A DNA stretch of 58,451 bases from contig NZ_LT855395.1 of the NCBI RefSeq assembly GCF_900184735.1, forward strand, positions 413,475-471,925. The letters run 5' to 3'. The DNA comes from Paucisalibacillus globulus (GTDB lineage: Bacteria > Bacillota > Bacilli > Bacillales > Amphibacillaceae). This document shows, in pieces, positions 7,550 through 16,544 of the stretch (position 1 is the first letter of the stretch; every line of letters begins with the position of its first letter). Under the pieces are notes generated by a model, which worked only from the letters and a program-made list of their open reading frames with translations, made no database searches and was not told where the DNA came from. The position numbers were made by a program, and so were the translations under genes.

Positions 7550-9481
7550 TTAATCCCATTTTATCTCAACAGGCATGACAGATTTTATTTCGTCTTTGTA
7601 CGTTTCCCATTCTTGTTCCTTCATCCATATATGAATAGAACCGTTGTCTTCACTGGTTCGGATTAATCGTCCGATACCTTGACGAAGACGTAGTAGCATG
7701 TATGGTGCATCTACTTCTCTTTCTGGATTTGCCACATGTTTTCGCTTGGCTTTAAAGACCGGGTCATGTGGTGGAAATGGTAGTGATGAAATGATTACTT
7801 GGCTTAAGGCTTCTCCCGGAACATCTAGGCCTTCCCATAAGTGGTATGCACATAGAACAGAATCGGTTTCGGTTTGGAAGTGATGAACGATTTCACTTAT
7901 CTCTCGGTCCCCTTCATATAAGAATTTAAAGGACCAGTCCTTCTCTCTTGCCCAGAGCCGGAATTCGTTCATTTCCTCTATATTTGAAAATAATACTAGT
8001 GTACTTCCATTATTCTCTTGGATTTGGTCACCAATTCGGCTCCACTTTTGTTCCTTATCTTGCTCCATATGACCAAATAGCTGCATTTGTTCTTCATACT
8101 CAAATGGTGATTCCACGGAGAATGAATCATAGGAATCAATTCCAAGGCTTTTTGCCAAATATGAAAAGTCTCCACCTTGAGATAGAGTTGCAGATGAGAA
8201 TACAAATGGAATATTTTTTGAAAATACCTCTTTCTTCAACACATCTTCTACCAGCCTTGGCATAAGCACTAAAGTTGTTGTGTTTTTAGATTCTTCAATC
8301 CAAGAGATCCCTTCATCCTCTTTCAGGAATATAGATAATCCATAATGGTAAAACTCCAAATACTCCTCAATAATCTTAAGATGATAACCGTCAATCGTAA
8401 ACATCTCTGCATCAAAAACTAACTGGTCAAGCAGCTTTTCCACTTTTCCATATAGTGTTGACGCTATTTCTAACATACCCTTTGTAACTTGTACTTCTTT
8501 TCGGTTAGATCCAGCTATATTACTAGCTGATTCACTAAGCGCATCGAACCAGTCTTCATGTAAGGTTAGAATATCTTCAATAAGGTATAACGATTCTTCA
8601 CGAACATCTTGTCCCATGTATCCCGTAAGAACCTGATTAAGGGTTTCAGAATGAAAGCGATAGGTTAGCCCTTTTTGTGCAGAGAATTCGAGTAAGTGTC
8701 CTTCATCAAAAATTACCGTACTTGCTTCTGGTAGTAATGGGATTTGCCCTTCTCTCTTTCTTGATTCCTTCGTCCATACGTGCTCCATATAGAAATCATG
8801 TGAACAAATGATTAAATCAGTCGCGTGACGGTAATACTCACGGTTCAATGTTTGTCCGCTTCGATGCCTTAATTGACAAGTTGCACATTGTTGAAGAGGG
8901 TCCCAGGCAATCATTTCCCATGTTTCATCCGATACCCACGGATATTCTTTACGGTCACCATATCGTTCAAAAGCCTTCTTAGCTGAACTGGTATCAAAGA
9001 CAAAGTCAGGTATCTCATCGTACACTCTGGTGATATCTTCATCATTTGTTTCACTTATCAAGTTGTCCAATTTACGGGCACATACGTAATTTTCTCTTGC
9101 CTTTGCTAATCTTACATCCACTTGAAGGCCTAATGCTTTTTCTAGTTTTTCGATATCTCCGCCCTTTTTCACTAGCTGTTCAATCAAGGTTTCATCAGCG
9201 CAGGATATAATCGCAGGTTGGCCAATGTAGCGAGCATAACAAATGGCATAAATTAGATAAGCGAATGTCTTTCCCGTTCCGACACCAGCCTCGGCAAAAA
9301 TTGTACGTCGTTCTTTAAAAGCTTTTTCCAATTGGAAGGCCATGAAAATTTGCTCGTCTCGTGTCTCAAATCCTTGCTCAGGCAAAATATCATAAAAAAC
9401 ATCCCCGACATAATCGCCTAATTTATCATAGAAGTTTTCTGTTTTTGAAACTTGAAATGGTAAAGTACTTTTAGTTGGCAT
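7550..9481 (-). CDS. ypvA: DinG/XPD-like DNA helicase, YpvA type
   Basis: A superfamily 2 helicase of 643 aa (B. subtilis YpvA 644). Walker A AEAGVGTGKT is at 63-72 and the DEAH-type box reads DEGH at 259-262. Motif VI lies near the C-terminus (RLRQGIGRLIR). Cysteines at 134, 199 and 202 lie where XPD/DinG enzymes hold a 4Fe-4S cluster; the fourth ligand is not obvious (C226 is a candidate). The inferred role is 5'-3' unwinding in DNA repair. Unlike the longer DinG proteins of some Firmicutes, it has no N-terminal exonuclease domain. Its ATG follows GAGGGAACTAA. Confidence 0.88.
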   Translation of the reverse strand: MPTKSTLPFQVSKTENFYDKLGDYVGDVFYDILPEQGFETRDEQIFMAFQLEKAFKERRTIFAEAGVGTGKTFAYLIYAICYARYIGQPAIISCADETLIEQLVKKGGDIEKLEKALGLQVDVRLAKARENYVCARKLDNLISETNDEDITRVYDEIPDFVFDTSSAKKAFERYGDRKEYPWVSDETWEMIAWDPLQQCATCQLRHRSGQTLNREYYRHATDLIICSHDFYMEHVWTKESRKREGQIPLLPEASTVIFDEGHLLEFSAQKGLTYRFHSETLNQVLTGYMGQDVREESLYLIEDILTLHEDWFDALSESASNIAGSNRKEVQVTKGMLEIASTLYGKVEKLLDQLVFDAEMFTIDGYHLKIIEEYLEFYHYGLSIFLKEDEGISWIEESKNTTTLVLMPRLVEDVLKKEVFSKNIPFVFSSATLSQGGDFSYLAKSLGIDSYDSFSVESPFEYEEQMQLFGHMEQDKEQKWSRIGDQIQENNGSTLVLFSNIEEMNEFRLWAREKDWSFKFLYEGDREISEIVHHFQTETDSVLCAYHLWEGLDVPGEALSQVIISSLPFPPHDPVFKAKRKHVANPEREVDAPYMLLRLRQGIGRLIRTSEDNGSIHIWMKEQEWETYKDEIKSVMPVEIKWD

Positions 9482-9588
9482 TTAGTTCCCTCATTTTTAC
9501 ATTTTTAACATAGGAATAATTCTATCATGCCGGTCCATGTTTTTACTATCTTTTGCATCTTATGTATTTGCTCATTTTGTAACGAAGA

Positions 9589-10062
9589 TTAAAGTACTTT
9601 TTCACTCCCTCTAAAACGAAATAATTTATCATTACCGGTTCTTCTCACTAATTCATTTTTTAGTTCCGCGTAGTCATTTTCTGTGAGCCACTCCCCATGG
9701 AATGTGATTTCTTTGTCGTTGATTAACTTAATCGTTATAATCTTCCGGTCATAATTATGAAATTCAACGCAATATGCAATATCGTAATAATTTGCCCGTT
9801 TAGTTGGTAGTAATGGACCATGATTAACCTCTAGTTCACTTGGGGTCATATTAATATAATCTTGACTTGAACGATTCATATAATGGATTCCACGAATCAC
9901 ACCAATCACGACAGGTAATAATCCAAGAGATAAGAATATTACCTCCATATCAGGTTGTCGTTGCACGGTCAGAACCATCGAAATAAGCGCAATGACGGCT
10001 GCAGCAAATGACCCAAATGCCTGTTTAGACCAATCACTTGTATCTGAAAATCTATATCCCAT
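9589..10062 (-). CDS. Small membrane protein with PH-like tail
   Basis: I do not recognise a named family in this 157-aa protein. Two hydrophobic helices at about 17-33 and 41-58 form an N-terminal hairpin, followed by a soluble beta-rich region (ITIKLINDKEITFHGEW) that looks like a bacterial PH-type fold. GGGTG precedes the ATG at 10062. It lies between ypvA and the CoA-transferase gene and appears to be its own transcript, because a terminator-like stem lies just upstream at 10125-10169. Confidence 0.7.
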   Translation of the reverse strand: MGYRFSDTSDWSKQAFGSFAAAVIALISMVLTVQRQPDMEVIFLSLGLLPVVIGVIRGIHYMNRSSQDYINMTPSELEVNHGPLLPTKRANYYDIAYCVEFHNYDRKIITIKLINDKEITFHGEWLTENDYAELKNELVRRTGNDKLFRFRGSEKVL

Positions 10063-10124
10063 ATGCGTTCACCCTTTTTTTGTCGATATTTTTCATACGA
10101 TTCATATCCTAAATAGTTTCACTA

Positions 10125-10169
10125 AAAATATAACCGATTTTCCTTCCCCCCAGAAAGAATATCGGTTAT
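10125..10169 (-). terminator. Probable terminator after the CoA-transferase gene
   Basis: ATAACCGAT and ATCGGTTAT pair across a 22-nt C-rich loop and are followed on the minus strand by ATTTTTAG. A second inverted repeat (GATAATC / GATTATC) at about 10217-10242 lacks a T-run. Together they lie in the ~140-nt 3' region of the CoA-transferase transcript. Confidence 0.6.
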
Positions 10170-10308
10170 AAACGTTGTATATAGTAAACAAACCCCTAAA
10201 TATATGAAACTATGTTACCGATAATCAAGCTGCCCCAAGATTATCGATTCCGTAGCAATACTACCTTAGCTTGGTGTATTGCCTTTCTCCCCTTTTTCTA
10301 TAAGAAAT

Positions 10309-11826
10309 CTAATTTGTTACCAGTTCACTTTTCAGCATTGTTCCATGCTTGGCATAGTTTTCATGCCAGGAGAATGCTTTTTCTAGCACATGTGGAGTCT
10401 GCCCACCCCGTTCAAGTGCTTCTTCATAATACTCCAAAAGTTGTGCACGGTATGTTGGATGTACACAGTTTTCAATAATTAGTGGAACTCTTTCACGTGG
10501 AGCGAGTCCTCTTAGGTCAGCATAACCTTGCTCCGTTACGACAATATCAACGTCATGCTCTGTATGATCAACATGGGAGACAAAAGGTACGATACTAGAA
10601 ATATCTCCGCCCTTAGCAATAGATTTCGTAACAAAGATTGCTAATCTAGCATTGCGGGCAAAATCTCCAGAGCCACCAATTCCATTCATCATTTTTGTTC
10701 CAGAAACATGAGTAGAATTCACATTACCATAAATATCAAACTCAAGTGCCGTATTGATGGATATTAACCCTAGGCGTCTAATAATTTCAGGATGGTTCGA
10801 TATCTCCTGTGGACGCATGATTAATTTATCACGATAATTCTCAAAGTTGCTATAAACCTCTTTCATTTTCTCTTCCGATAGTGTAATAGAACAGCAAGAT
10901 GCGAAATCTACTTTTCCTGCATCAATTAAGTCAAATACTGCATCTTGAAGCACTTCCGAGTATACTTCTAAGTTCTTGAATTCGGAATCAACCATACCAT
11001 GTAGGACAGCATTCGCAACAGAGCCAATACCGGATTGTAACGGTGCTAATCGTTCTGTTAATCTACCAACTTCTATTTCCTTACGTAAGAAATCTAGTAG
11101 ATGATTAGCCATAATTTGTGTTTCTTCATCTGGCGGAACAATAGTGGACGCGGAATCTACTTGATTCGTAAATACAATGCCCTTAATTTTGTCATCATCT
11201 ACCGGAATCCCGATAGTACCAATTCTATCATTCGCCTTTGTTAACGGAATTGGATCACGTTCACCTTGTTTTCCTGGACTGTATAAGTCATGCAACCCTT
11301 CTAACAGTTCAGACTGGGCAAGATTAATTTCTACTATGATATTCTTCGCATTTTCAGCAAAAGCCATTGAGTTACCGATGGAAGTTGTTGGAATAATGGT
11401 TCCATCTTCTTTAATCGAAATCGCTTCCAAAATTGCATAATCAACTTGATCGATAACATTAGCTCGTAGCAATTCAGCTGTATGGGATAAGTGATGATCT
11501 ACAAATAAATGCTCCCCAGCATTTAACTTCTTTCTCATCGTAGGATCTGCTTGGAATGGAAGGCGTTTATTTATAATTCCAACCTCAGCAAATAATTTAT
11601 CCACATCCGAACCAAGAGAAGCCCCTGTAAATACATTGACTTTAAAATTCTCCCCTGCTTCTGCACGCTTTACTAACGCCATCGGCACTGCCTTCACATC
11701 ACCTGCACGAGTAAATCCACTTAACCCCAATGTCATACCATCCTGAATCCAAGATGCTGCAACATCTGCTGAAACCACTCTATCTCGTAAACGAGGATCT
11801 TTAATACGATCTGTCACGTTTTCCAT
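10309..11826 (-). CDS. Acetyl-CoA hydrolase / succinate-type CoA-transferase
   Basis: The protein has 505 aa and belongs to the class I CoA-transferase family of Ach1/Cat1. The N-terminal half starts RIKDPRLRDRVVSADVAASWI and includes the FTGASLG segment. The C-terminal half holds MMNGIGGSGDFARNA, the CoA-binding glycine loop. Members move CoA between acetate and succinate or hydrolyse acetyl-CoA, using a catalytic glutamate. The ATG at 11826 follows AAGGGGGATGGCAAT. A good cre site just before the gene points to carbon catabolite repression, and the LytTR gene upstream may be a dedicated regulator. Confidence 0.9.
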   Translation of the reverse strand: MENVTDRIKDPRLRDRVVSADVAASWIQDGMTLGLSGFTRAGDVKAVPMALVKRAEAGENFKVNVFTGASLGSDVDKLFAEVGIINKRLPFQADPTMRKKLNAGEHLFVDHHLSHTAELLRANVIDQVDYAILEAISIKEDGTIIPTTSIGNSMAFAENAKNIIVEINLAQSELLEGLHDLYSPGKQGERDPIPLTKANDRIGTIGIPVDDDKIKGIVFTNQVDSASTIVPPDEETQIMANHLLDFLRKEIEVGRLTERLAPLQSGIGSVANAVLHGMVDSEFKNLEVYSEVLQDAVFDLIDAGKVDFASCCSITLSEEKMKEVYSNFENYRDKLIMRPQEISNHPEIIRRLGLISINTALEFDIYGNVNSTHVSGTKMMNGIGGSGDFARNARLAIFVTKSIAKGGDISSIVPFVSHVDHTEHDVDIVVTEQGYADLRGLAPRERVPLIIENCVHPTYRAQLLEYYEEALERGGQTPHVLEKAFSWHENYAKHGTMLKSELVTN

Positions 11827-11841
11827 ATTGCCATCCCCCTT

Positions 11842-11855
11842 GTTAAGCGTTTTCA
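11842..11855 (-). promoter_or_regulatory. CcpA-binding cre site
   Basis: On the minus strand the site reads TGAAAACGCTTAAC, which fits the cre consensus TGWAANCGNTNWCA except at the last base. It lies about 16 bp before the start codon of the CoA-transferase gene, a position that would block transcription when CcpA binds. Confidence 0.7.
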
Positions 11856-11955
11856 TTCATTTTAGCTTATTAAATGTGACAATTGTGAAAACTAGACGGG
11901 ATAAGTAAATTATGGGGTGAACCAAGGAATTCTATGTCTAAAGCAGAATATTTTT

Positions 11956-12582
11956 CTAAAACCCAAGTAATTTACGGAAATAACTGGAGTAAGATTGACT
12001 AACCGGAATGGTATCTCCATTTATCATTTCTAATAAGAATGTAGAATGGGTATCTGGAAAAATCTCCTTTATATGATGTACATTGACAATAAACGAGCGG
12101 TGACAACGAATAAACATTTCTCTCGGAAGATTATATTCAAACTCTTGTAATGTGTTTTTATGAGTTCCGGCGAATTCACTCGAATAGACGTGGGTTTTAC
12201 GGTCTTTTACCTCAATATAGTGTACATCATGAAATGGTACTGGTTTCCATCCATCTTGTGACTTTAATGTGATCACGGATTTGCCTTCCGTAAATGCTGG
12301 ATAAATGGCTAAAACACACCCAGCAATTTCGCCTTTTTCTTTAAAAGGAACGGCCATCCCATGATATGGAACACCAAAAACATTTCGGTCAATAAACTCC
12401 GAAACTTTCTGTTCAGATTGCCATGCTTTAAACGCAATGGTCCCCTCTTTCACAAGGTCGCCTGGCCGGATTTTTAAATCAATTCGTTTACTTGGCCTGT
12501 AATACACATACTTGTCCCCTCGTGTTACCGCTATAGAAATCTCGTCCGAAAAAAGCTCACCGATGATATTTAAAATATCCAT
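11956..12582 (-). CDS. LytTR-family transcription regulator with sensory N-terminal domain
   Basis: The protein has 208 aa. Residues from about 107 to the end form a LytTR DNA-binding domain (FHDVHYIEVKDRKTHVYSS, then MFIRCHRSFIVNVHHI). The first 100 residues lack a receiver aspartate and look like a PAS/heme-NO-like small-molecule domain ending AGCVLAIYPAF. It is therefore a one-component regulator. It lies directly upstream of the CoA-transferase gene on the same strand with a 129-bp gap, so control of that gene by a metabolite is a reasonable inference. I could not identify its DNA sites. Confidence 0.85.
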   Translation of the reverse strand: MDILNIIGELFSDEISIAVTRGDKYVYYRPSKRIDLKIRPGDLVKEGTIAFKAWQSEQKVSEFIDRNVFGVPYHGMAVPFKEKGEIAGCVLAIYPAFTEGKSVITLKSQDGWKPVPFHDVHYIEVKDRKTHVYSSEFAGTHKNTLQEFEYNLPREMFIRCHRSFIVNVHHIKEIFPDTHSTFLLEMINGDTIPVSQSYSSYFRKLLGF

Positions 12583-12674
12583 ACAACTATAACTCCTTTG
12601 TCCTATTAGCTCTGATGATAGGCACCCAGTAGAATGTGCCCGAAGTTAGTTGTATTTTAACATGGATTGATATA

Positions 12675-12708
12675 AAAAGGGCTCTTGGTATTGTCCCCAA
12701 GAACCCTT
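12675..12708 (-). terminator. Terminator after the DUF3219 gene
   Basis: AAGGGCTCTTGG pairs with CCAAGAACCCTT (two mismatches in the middle) and is followed on the minus strand by TTTTTATAT. Confidence 0.88.
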
Positions 12709-12712
12709 CCTA

Positions 12713-13003
12713 TTACTTCCTTTGTACTAGCACTAATTTGAAATCACCAACAGCATCTTCTTCATACAAATTAGTAATGGAAGTGGAGTAGTTGTTTATT
12801 TCCGCTTGAAATTCAAGACTTTTATCTGGTACTTTCACGAGGAAATCATTTTTGTATAATTCCGTGGTCACATCATGATAGGTATCATGCGTTACTTTAA
12901 ACTCTACTTCTAATTGATAGAGTGTGTGTCCGTTCTTTTCGATCTTTGTTTCGTTTAATTGATCCACTTCTACTTCTAAATCATTGATCCAAATTCTAGT
13001 CAT
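12713..13003 (-). CDS. DUF3219 family protein (YkvR-like)
   Basis: A small soluble protein of 96 aa rich in beta strands (IWINDLEVEVDQ, HTLYQLEVEFKV, FQAEINNYSTSITNLY). Length and pattern match the DUF3219 / B. subtilis YkvR family, whose function is unknown. It follows the thioesterase gene by 18 bp and probably shares its transcript, ending at the terminator just downstream. Confidence 0.75.
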   Translation of the reverse strand: MTRIWINDLEVEVDQLNETKIEKNGHTLYQLEVEFKVTHDTYHDVTTELYKNDFLVKVPDKSLEFQAEINNYSTSITNLYEEDAVGDFKLVLVQRK

Positions 13004-13021
13004 TAGTGTCTTTCACCTCGA

Positions 13022-13504
13022 TTATGATTGGGTAAATGTGTTTGGCATGACAACTGCTATTACTTCCCCTTTAACAACGCAGACATCCTCAACATACACT
13101 TCCGTTTGTACTTTCCACTTCTTTGGATGTATCTCTTCCACTGTGCCAACGGCTTTCAATACTTTACCTTGTGGTGTTGGTTTCAAATAGTCTACTTTCA
13201 GAGATCCCGTAACAAATCTTGGAGGTTCTTCGCCATCTCCTGGCTCATGGCCATTCTTGCGATGTAAGGCAAGTGCAGCAGATCCAGTCCCATGACAATC
13301 AACCAATGATGCAATGACCCCTCCATACACAAAACCCGGAATTGCCATTTGTTCTTCTCGAGGTGTATAAATGGTTACCGTTTTATCACCGTCCCAACCA
13401 GTTCTCAAGCGAAGACCTTTCTCATTTAATCTTCCACAACCATAACACCAAGAATAGTCATCTGCATAATCATCTTGAATAGCATGCTTAACTTTTTCTG
13501 CCAC
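13022..13504 (-). CDS. PaaI-type hotdog thioesterase
   Basis: A hotdog-fold acyl-CoA thioesterase of about 160 aa. The motif GFVYGGVIASLVDCHG contains the conserved GG(V/I)xxxLxD catalytic region, and the N-terminus has the CYGCG pair found in this subgroup. The substrate is unknown. I chose the GTG at 13504, which lies 8 nt after AAGGAG; the GTG at 13513 would be too close to that site. It is followed by the DUF3219 gene in an apparent two-gene operon, divergent from htpX. Confidence 0.85.
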   Translation of the reverse strand: MAEKVKHAIQDDYADDYSWCYGCGRLNEKGLRLRTGWDGDKTVTIYTPREEQMAIPGFVYGGVIASLVDCHGTGSAALALHRKNGHEPGDGEEPPRFVTGSLKVDYLKPTPQGKVLKAVGTVEEIHPKKWKVQTEVYVEDVCVVKGEVIAVVMPNTFTQS

Positions 13505-13647
13505 TTCTCCCACTCCTTTTCTCGAATATCTTGTACCATCTGTTCATATATATATTCCAGATGACAACAAGAGCTTTTACCCTTATAATAAACATAATCG
13601 TTTTGTAAATACAATTTTAAAAAATTTAAAAATAGAAAGGTGAGAAT

Positions 13648-14523
13648 ATGGGAAAAAGAATTTTTTATTTCTTACTAACGAACGTTTTAGTACTTTTAAC
13701 GATTAGTATCATTTTTAGCGTCTTCCCGATCGGTAGATATATTACGAGTGCAGGAAATATCGACTTTCTGCAATTGCTAATTTTTAGTGCTGTTATTGGT
13801 TTTACAGGAGCATTCATTTCACTAGCCATTTCACGTTGGATGGCAAAGAAAATGATGGGTGTACAAGTTATTGATCCAAATGGTCCAATGAATGAGTACG
13901 AAAAAGCAGTTGTTGAGAAGGTTCACCGTTTATCTAGAGCTGCTGGACTTATGCATATGCCTGAAGTTGGAATCTATCAATCTCCTGAAGTAAATGCCTT
14001 TGCAACTGGTCCTTCTAAGAAGCGTTCCATGGTAGCTGTTTCTACTGGCTTACTACAAGAAATGGATGACGACGCGATTGAAGGTGTTATTGCACATGAG
14101 GTAGCACATATCGCTAATGGGGATATGGTTACCATGACATTACTGCAAGGTGTGGTGAATACATTTGTTGTATTCTTGTCACGTGTTGCAGCATTTATCG
14201 CTTCCCGCTTTGTTAAAGAAGAACTGGCACCAATCGTGCATTTTATTGCCATTATTATTTTCCAAATTGTATTCTCAATCTTAGGTAGTATCGTAGTTTA
14301 CGCTTATTCTCGACACCGCGAGTACCACGCAGACCGTGGTGGTGCAGATTTAGCTGGTAAAGATAAAATGCGTCATGCACTGGAAAGCTTAAAAGCCTAC
14401 ACCAATCGCATTAAAGGTGGAGAAGATACATCTATTGCCACTTTAAAAATTAGTAATAGACGAAAATCATCTTTATTCTCTACACACCCTGATTTAGATG
14501 AACGTATTAAACGTTTAGCTTAA
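13648..14523 (+). CDS. htpX: Membrane zinc protease HtpX
   Basis: An M48 metalloprotease of 291 aa that degrades damaged membrane proteins. Two N-terminal TM helices span about 5-25 and 40-62. The zinc site HEVAH is at 150-154, followed by two further hydrophobic segments at about 165-185 and 195-222 and the third-ligand motif [23 protein letters not shown] precedes the ATG. It ends 9 bp before a family A repeat that may serve as its terminator. Confidence 0.95.
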   Translation: MGKRIFYFLLTNVLVLLTISIIFSVFPIGRYITSAGNIDFLQLLIFSAVIGFTGAFISLAISRWMAKKMMGVQVIDPNGPMNEYEKAVVEKVHRLSRAAGLMHMPEVGIYQSPEVNAFATGPSKKRSMVAVSTGLLQEMDDDAIEGVIAHEVAHIANGDMVTMTLLQGVVNTFVVFLSRVAAFIASRFVKEELAPIVHFIAIIIFQIVFSILGSIVVYAYSRHREYHADRGGADLAGKDKMRHALESLKAYTNRIKGGEDTSIATLKISNRRKSSLFSTHPDLDERIKRLA

Positions 14524-14531
14524 AGCTTAAT

Positions 14532-14768
14532 GAGGCTGGGACAAAAGAGTTTTAGTTGATTAAAATCCGAACGAACATGAAAACGCATAGACCCGCTCCG
14601 GAAATATACTACGCTTTCCGCGGGCGGCTGGTGAGCCTCCTCAGAGCTAAAGCTCTTCCGGGGTCTCACCGATGCCTATCCTCCCGCAGGAGTCTCCGTA
14701 TATTTCCGGAGCTGATGTGGTGTTTCGTTCAGGTTTTCAACTTATACTTTTAGTTATGTCCCAGCCTC
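14532..14768 (+). repeat. Family A palindromic element, copy 3
   Basis: A complete copy from GAGGCTGGGACA to TGTCCCAGCCTC, in the same orientation as copies 1 and 2. It lies between htpX and the SIMPL gene, both on the plus strand. A short ORF that can be read through it is incidental. Confidence 0.92.
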
Positions 14769-14846
14769 TTTTTATGTACAATAGATACACTTTTTACCTA
14801 AATAAACATATATTTACCTATATATACCCTTTAAAGAGGTGAATTT

Positions 14847-15521
14847 ATGTACTATCAAGCTAATCCATATTTTCGTCAATCATTCCCAACTAGGCAGAAC
14901 CAACGAAAAGTTACCCTATACGGTGAAGGTTCCGTAATGGCACAACCTGACCAGGCAACAATCGTATTAGGTGTTATCACGGAGAACAGAAACTTGCAAC
15001 AAGCCCAGCAAACTAATGCCACCGAGACTACTAATGTAATTAACGCCATTCTAAACAGTGGGGTTCCTCGAGAAAACATACAAACATCTGAATTTCGCAT
15101 CGATATTGATTATGACTTCCAAGATGGCAAACAAGTATTTCGCGGATATCGAGTTACTAATCTCCTAACCATAACCGTGGAAGATATTGAAAAAGTCGGT
15201 GAAATAGTAGATATTGCAGTAAATAATGGGGCCAATACCGTACGTAATATTAATATGACCGTTTCCAATCAGGATCGATATTATCAACGGGCACTTGCCA
15301 ATGCCATTAAAAATGCACAAGAAAAGTCCTTATTAGTTGCGGACACGTTAGGTGTTTCCATTAACGAAATTCCAGATCAATTAAAAGAAATCTCGAGCAC
15401 AACACCAGAACAACCAAGACCATTTGTATTAGGTGTTTCCACTGAAAAAGCATCCACGACGCCAATTGAGCCTGGTCAATTCAAAATAACCGCCCTCGTT
15501 GAAGCAATATTTCATTACTAA
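14847..15521 (+). CDS. SIMPL domain protein (DUF541)
   Basis: The protein has 224 aa. The SIMPL/DUF541 domain fills residues from about 20 to the end, with the typical start KVTLYGEGSVMAQPDQATI and the pattern YRVTNLLTITVEDIEKVGEIVD. Members are BP26/Omp28-like, form oligomeric rings, and are often extracytoplasmic in Gram-negatives. Here the N-terminus (YYQANPYFRQSF) is not a signal peptide, so a cytoplasmic or spore location is possible. The function is unknown. Confidence 0.88.
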   Translation: MYYQANPYFRQSFPTRQNQRKVTLYGEGSVMAQPDQATIVLGVITENRNLQQAQQTNATETTNVINAILNSGVPRENIQTSEFRIDIDYDFQDGKQVFRGYRVTNLLTITVEDIEKVGEIVDIAVNNGANTVRNINMTVSNQDRYYQRALANAIKNAQEKSLLVADTLGVSINEIPDQLKEISSTTPEQPRPFVLGVSTEKASTTPIEPGQFKITALVEAIFHY

Positions 15522-15522
15522 A

Positions 15523-15548
15523 AAAGAGGAGGTACCATCCTCCTCTTT
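15523..15548. terminator. Terminator between converging genes
   Basis: AAAGAGGAGG / CCTCCTCTTT forms a perfect 10-bp stem with a 6-nt loop. The minus strand continues with six T, so it mainly serves the repeat-protein gene at 15552. Confidence 0.85.
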
Positions 15549-15551
15549 CCA

Positions 15552-16322
15552 TTAATCAGACCCCATATGATGATATAAGTAAAACTTATCCTCATTATTT
15601 TCAAATGGGAATATCTCTAACTCCTTCGCTTTTGCAGCATAATTCTCAAAGATTTCATCTAGAATTTCATTTGGTTTTTTACCTTCTGTTTCCATTCCTA
15701 GTTTCTCTGCAGAGTCATAAATTTTTGCTTCATGTATATCCATCACAATTTCATGTTCTATTTTCCCTTTTGTTTCTACACCGTAAGTTTCAGCCTCGCG
15801 CTCTAGAATGGCCTTTCTTACTTCATTTAATAGATCATCTACATCTTTGCCTTCAGTTTCGATTCCTAATTCCTTCGCTTTTGCTTTAAACTTAGCATCT
15901 AAGACCTCTTCTGCTAAATCATCATGGTCTTTCCCTTCCACTTCAATACCGAGTTGTTTTGCTTCTTTGATAACTTTTGCCTGGTGAATTTCCATGGATA
16001 ACTCTTTTGCATCTTTTCCTTCTGTTTCGATACCAAGTTCACTTGCCTTCTTCATTACCTTAGCTTCTTTTACTTCTTTGGATAATGTAGCAAGGTCTTT
16101 TCCATCTGTTTCAATTCCCAATTCTTTTGCCTTATACTTAATCCATGCTTCATGCTTATGTAAATCCTTTTTTGCATGTTTTTTTGGCTTTTCATCGTCT
16201 TTGTCTTTATCCATGAAATCAAACCATGCATTATCCGTGTTTGTTTCTCCAAATACAGTTGATATCTGCCAGGAGCTTGCAATTAGAGCTGTCATTACAA
16301 CGATTAACAACTTTGCTTTCAT
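15552..16322 (-). CDS. Exported protein built of 28-residue repeats
   Basis: I do not recognise a named family in this 256-aa protein. Residues 1-25 form a signal peptide (KAKLLIVVMTALIASSW, cleavage near VFG). A charged Lys/Asp linker follows. From residue 61 on, the protein consists of six consecutive 28-aa units (61, 89, 117, 145, 173, 201) plus a diverged seventh tail from 229. Each has the pattern A-x-E-L-G-I-E-T-E-G-K-D-x(3)-L-x(3)-[VI]-x(2)-AK. The helix-loop-helix look, with a GIE(T/V)xGK turn, resembles SAP/HeH/Rho-N-type modules, but that is only a visual likeness. AGGAAG precedes the ATG. It is probably secreted into the cell wall. Confidence 0.8.
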   Translation of the reverse strand: MKAKLLIVVMTALIASSWQISTVFGETNTDNAWFDFMDKDKDDEKPKKHAKKDLHKHEAWIKYKAKELGIETDGKDLATLSKEVKEAKVMKKASELGIETEGKDAKELSMEIHQAKVIKEAKQLGIEVEGKDHDDLAEEVLDAKFKAKAKELGIETEGKDVDDLLNEVRKAILEREAETYGVETKGKIEHEIVMDIHEAKIYDSAEKLGMETEGKKPNEILDEIFENYAAKAKELEIFPFENNEDKFYLYHHMGSD

Positions 16323-16544
16323 ATTTTTTCTTCCTTTCCTGTATGGTTTTTCCTATAAAATCATTTGTTACTATTTCCCAAAAAGGAAAATACATGAATA
16401 TTTTTCCACTTTTTTTGCAGGAAATGTCCTTATCATTAGCTATTTTCTAAATGATTTTTATTTTTTTTCGGTTAGTTTAAACTAATTAACTAGTAGATAA
16501 AAACTACGTGGTATACATAATTAGAATTGGTGAAGCTTGATACT

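Noticed and set aside
13426-13614. 62-aa ORF on the minus strand upstream of the PaaI gene
   Set aside because: It overlaps the thioesterase gene in another frame and has no ribosome binding site or family resemblance.
14556-14753. 65-aa ORF on the plus strand
   Set aside because: It lies wholly in a family A repeat; the same sequence recurs in other copies with frame breaks, and it has no ribosome binding site.
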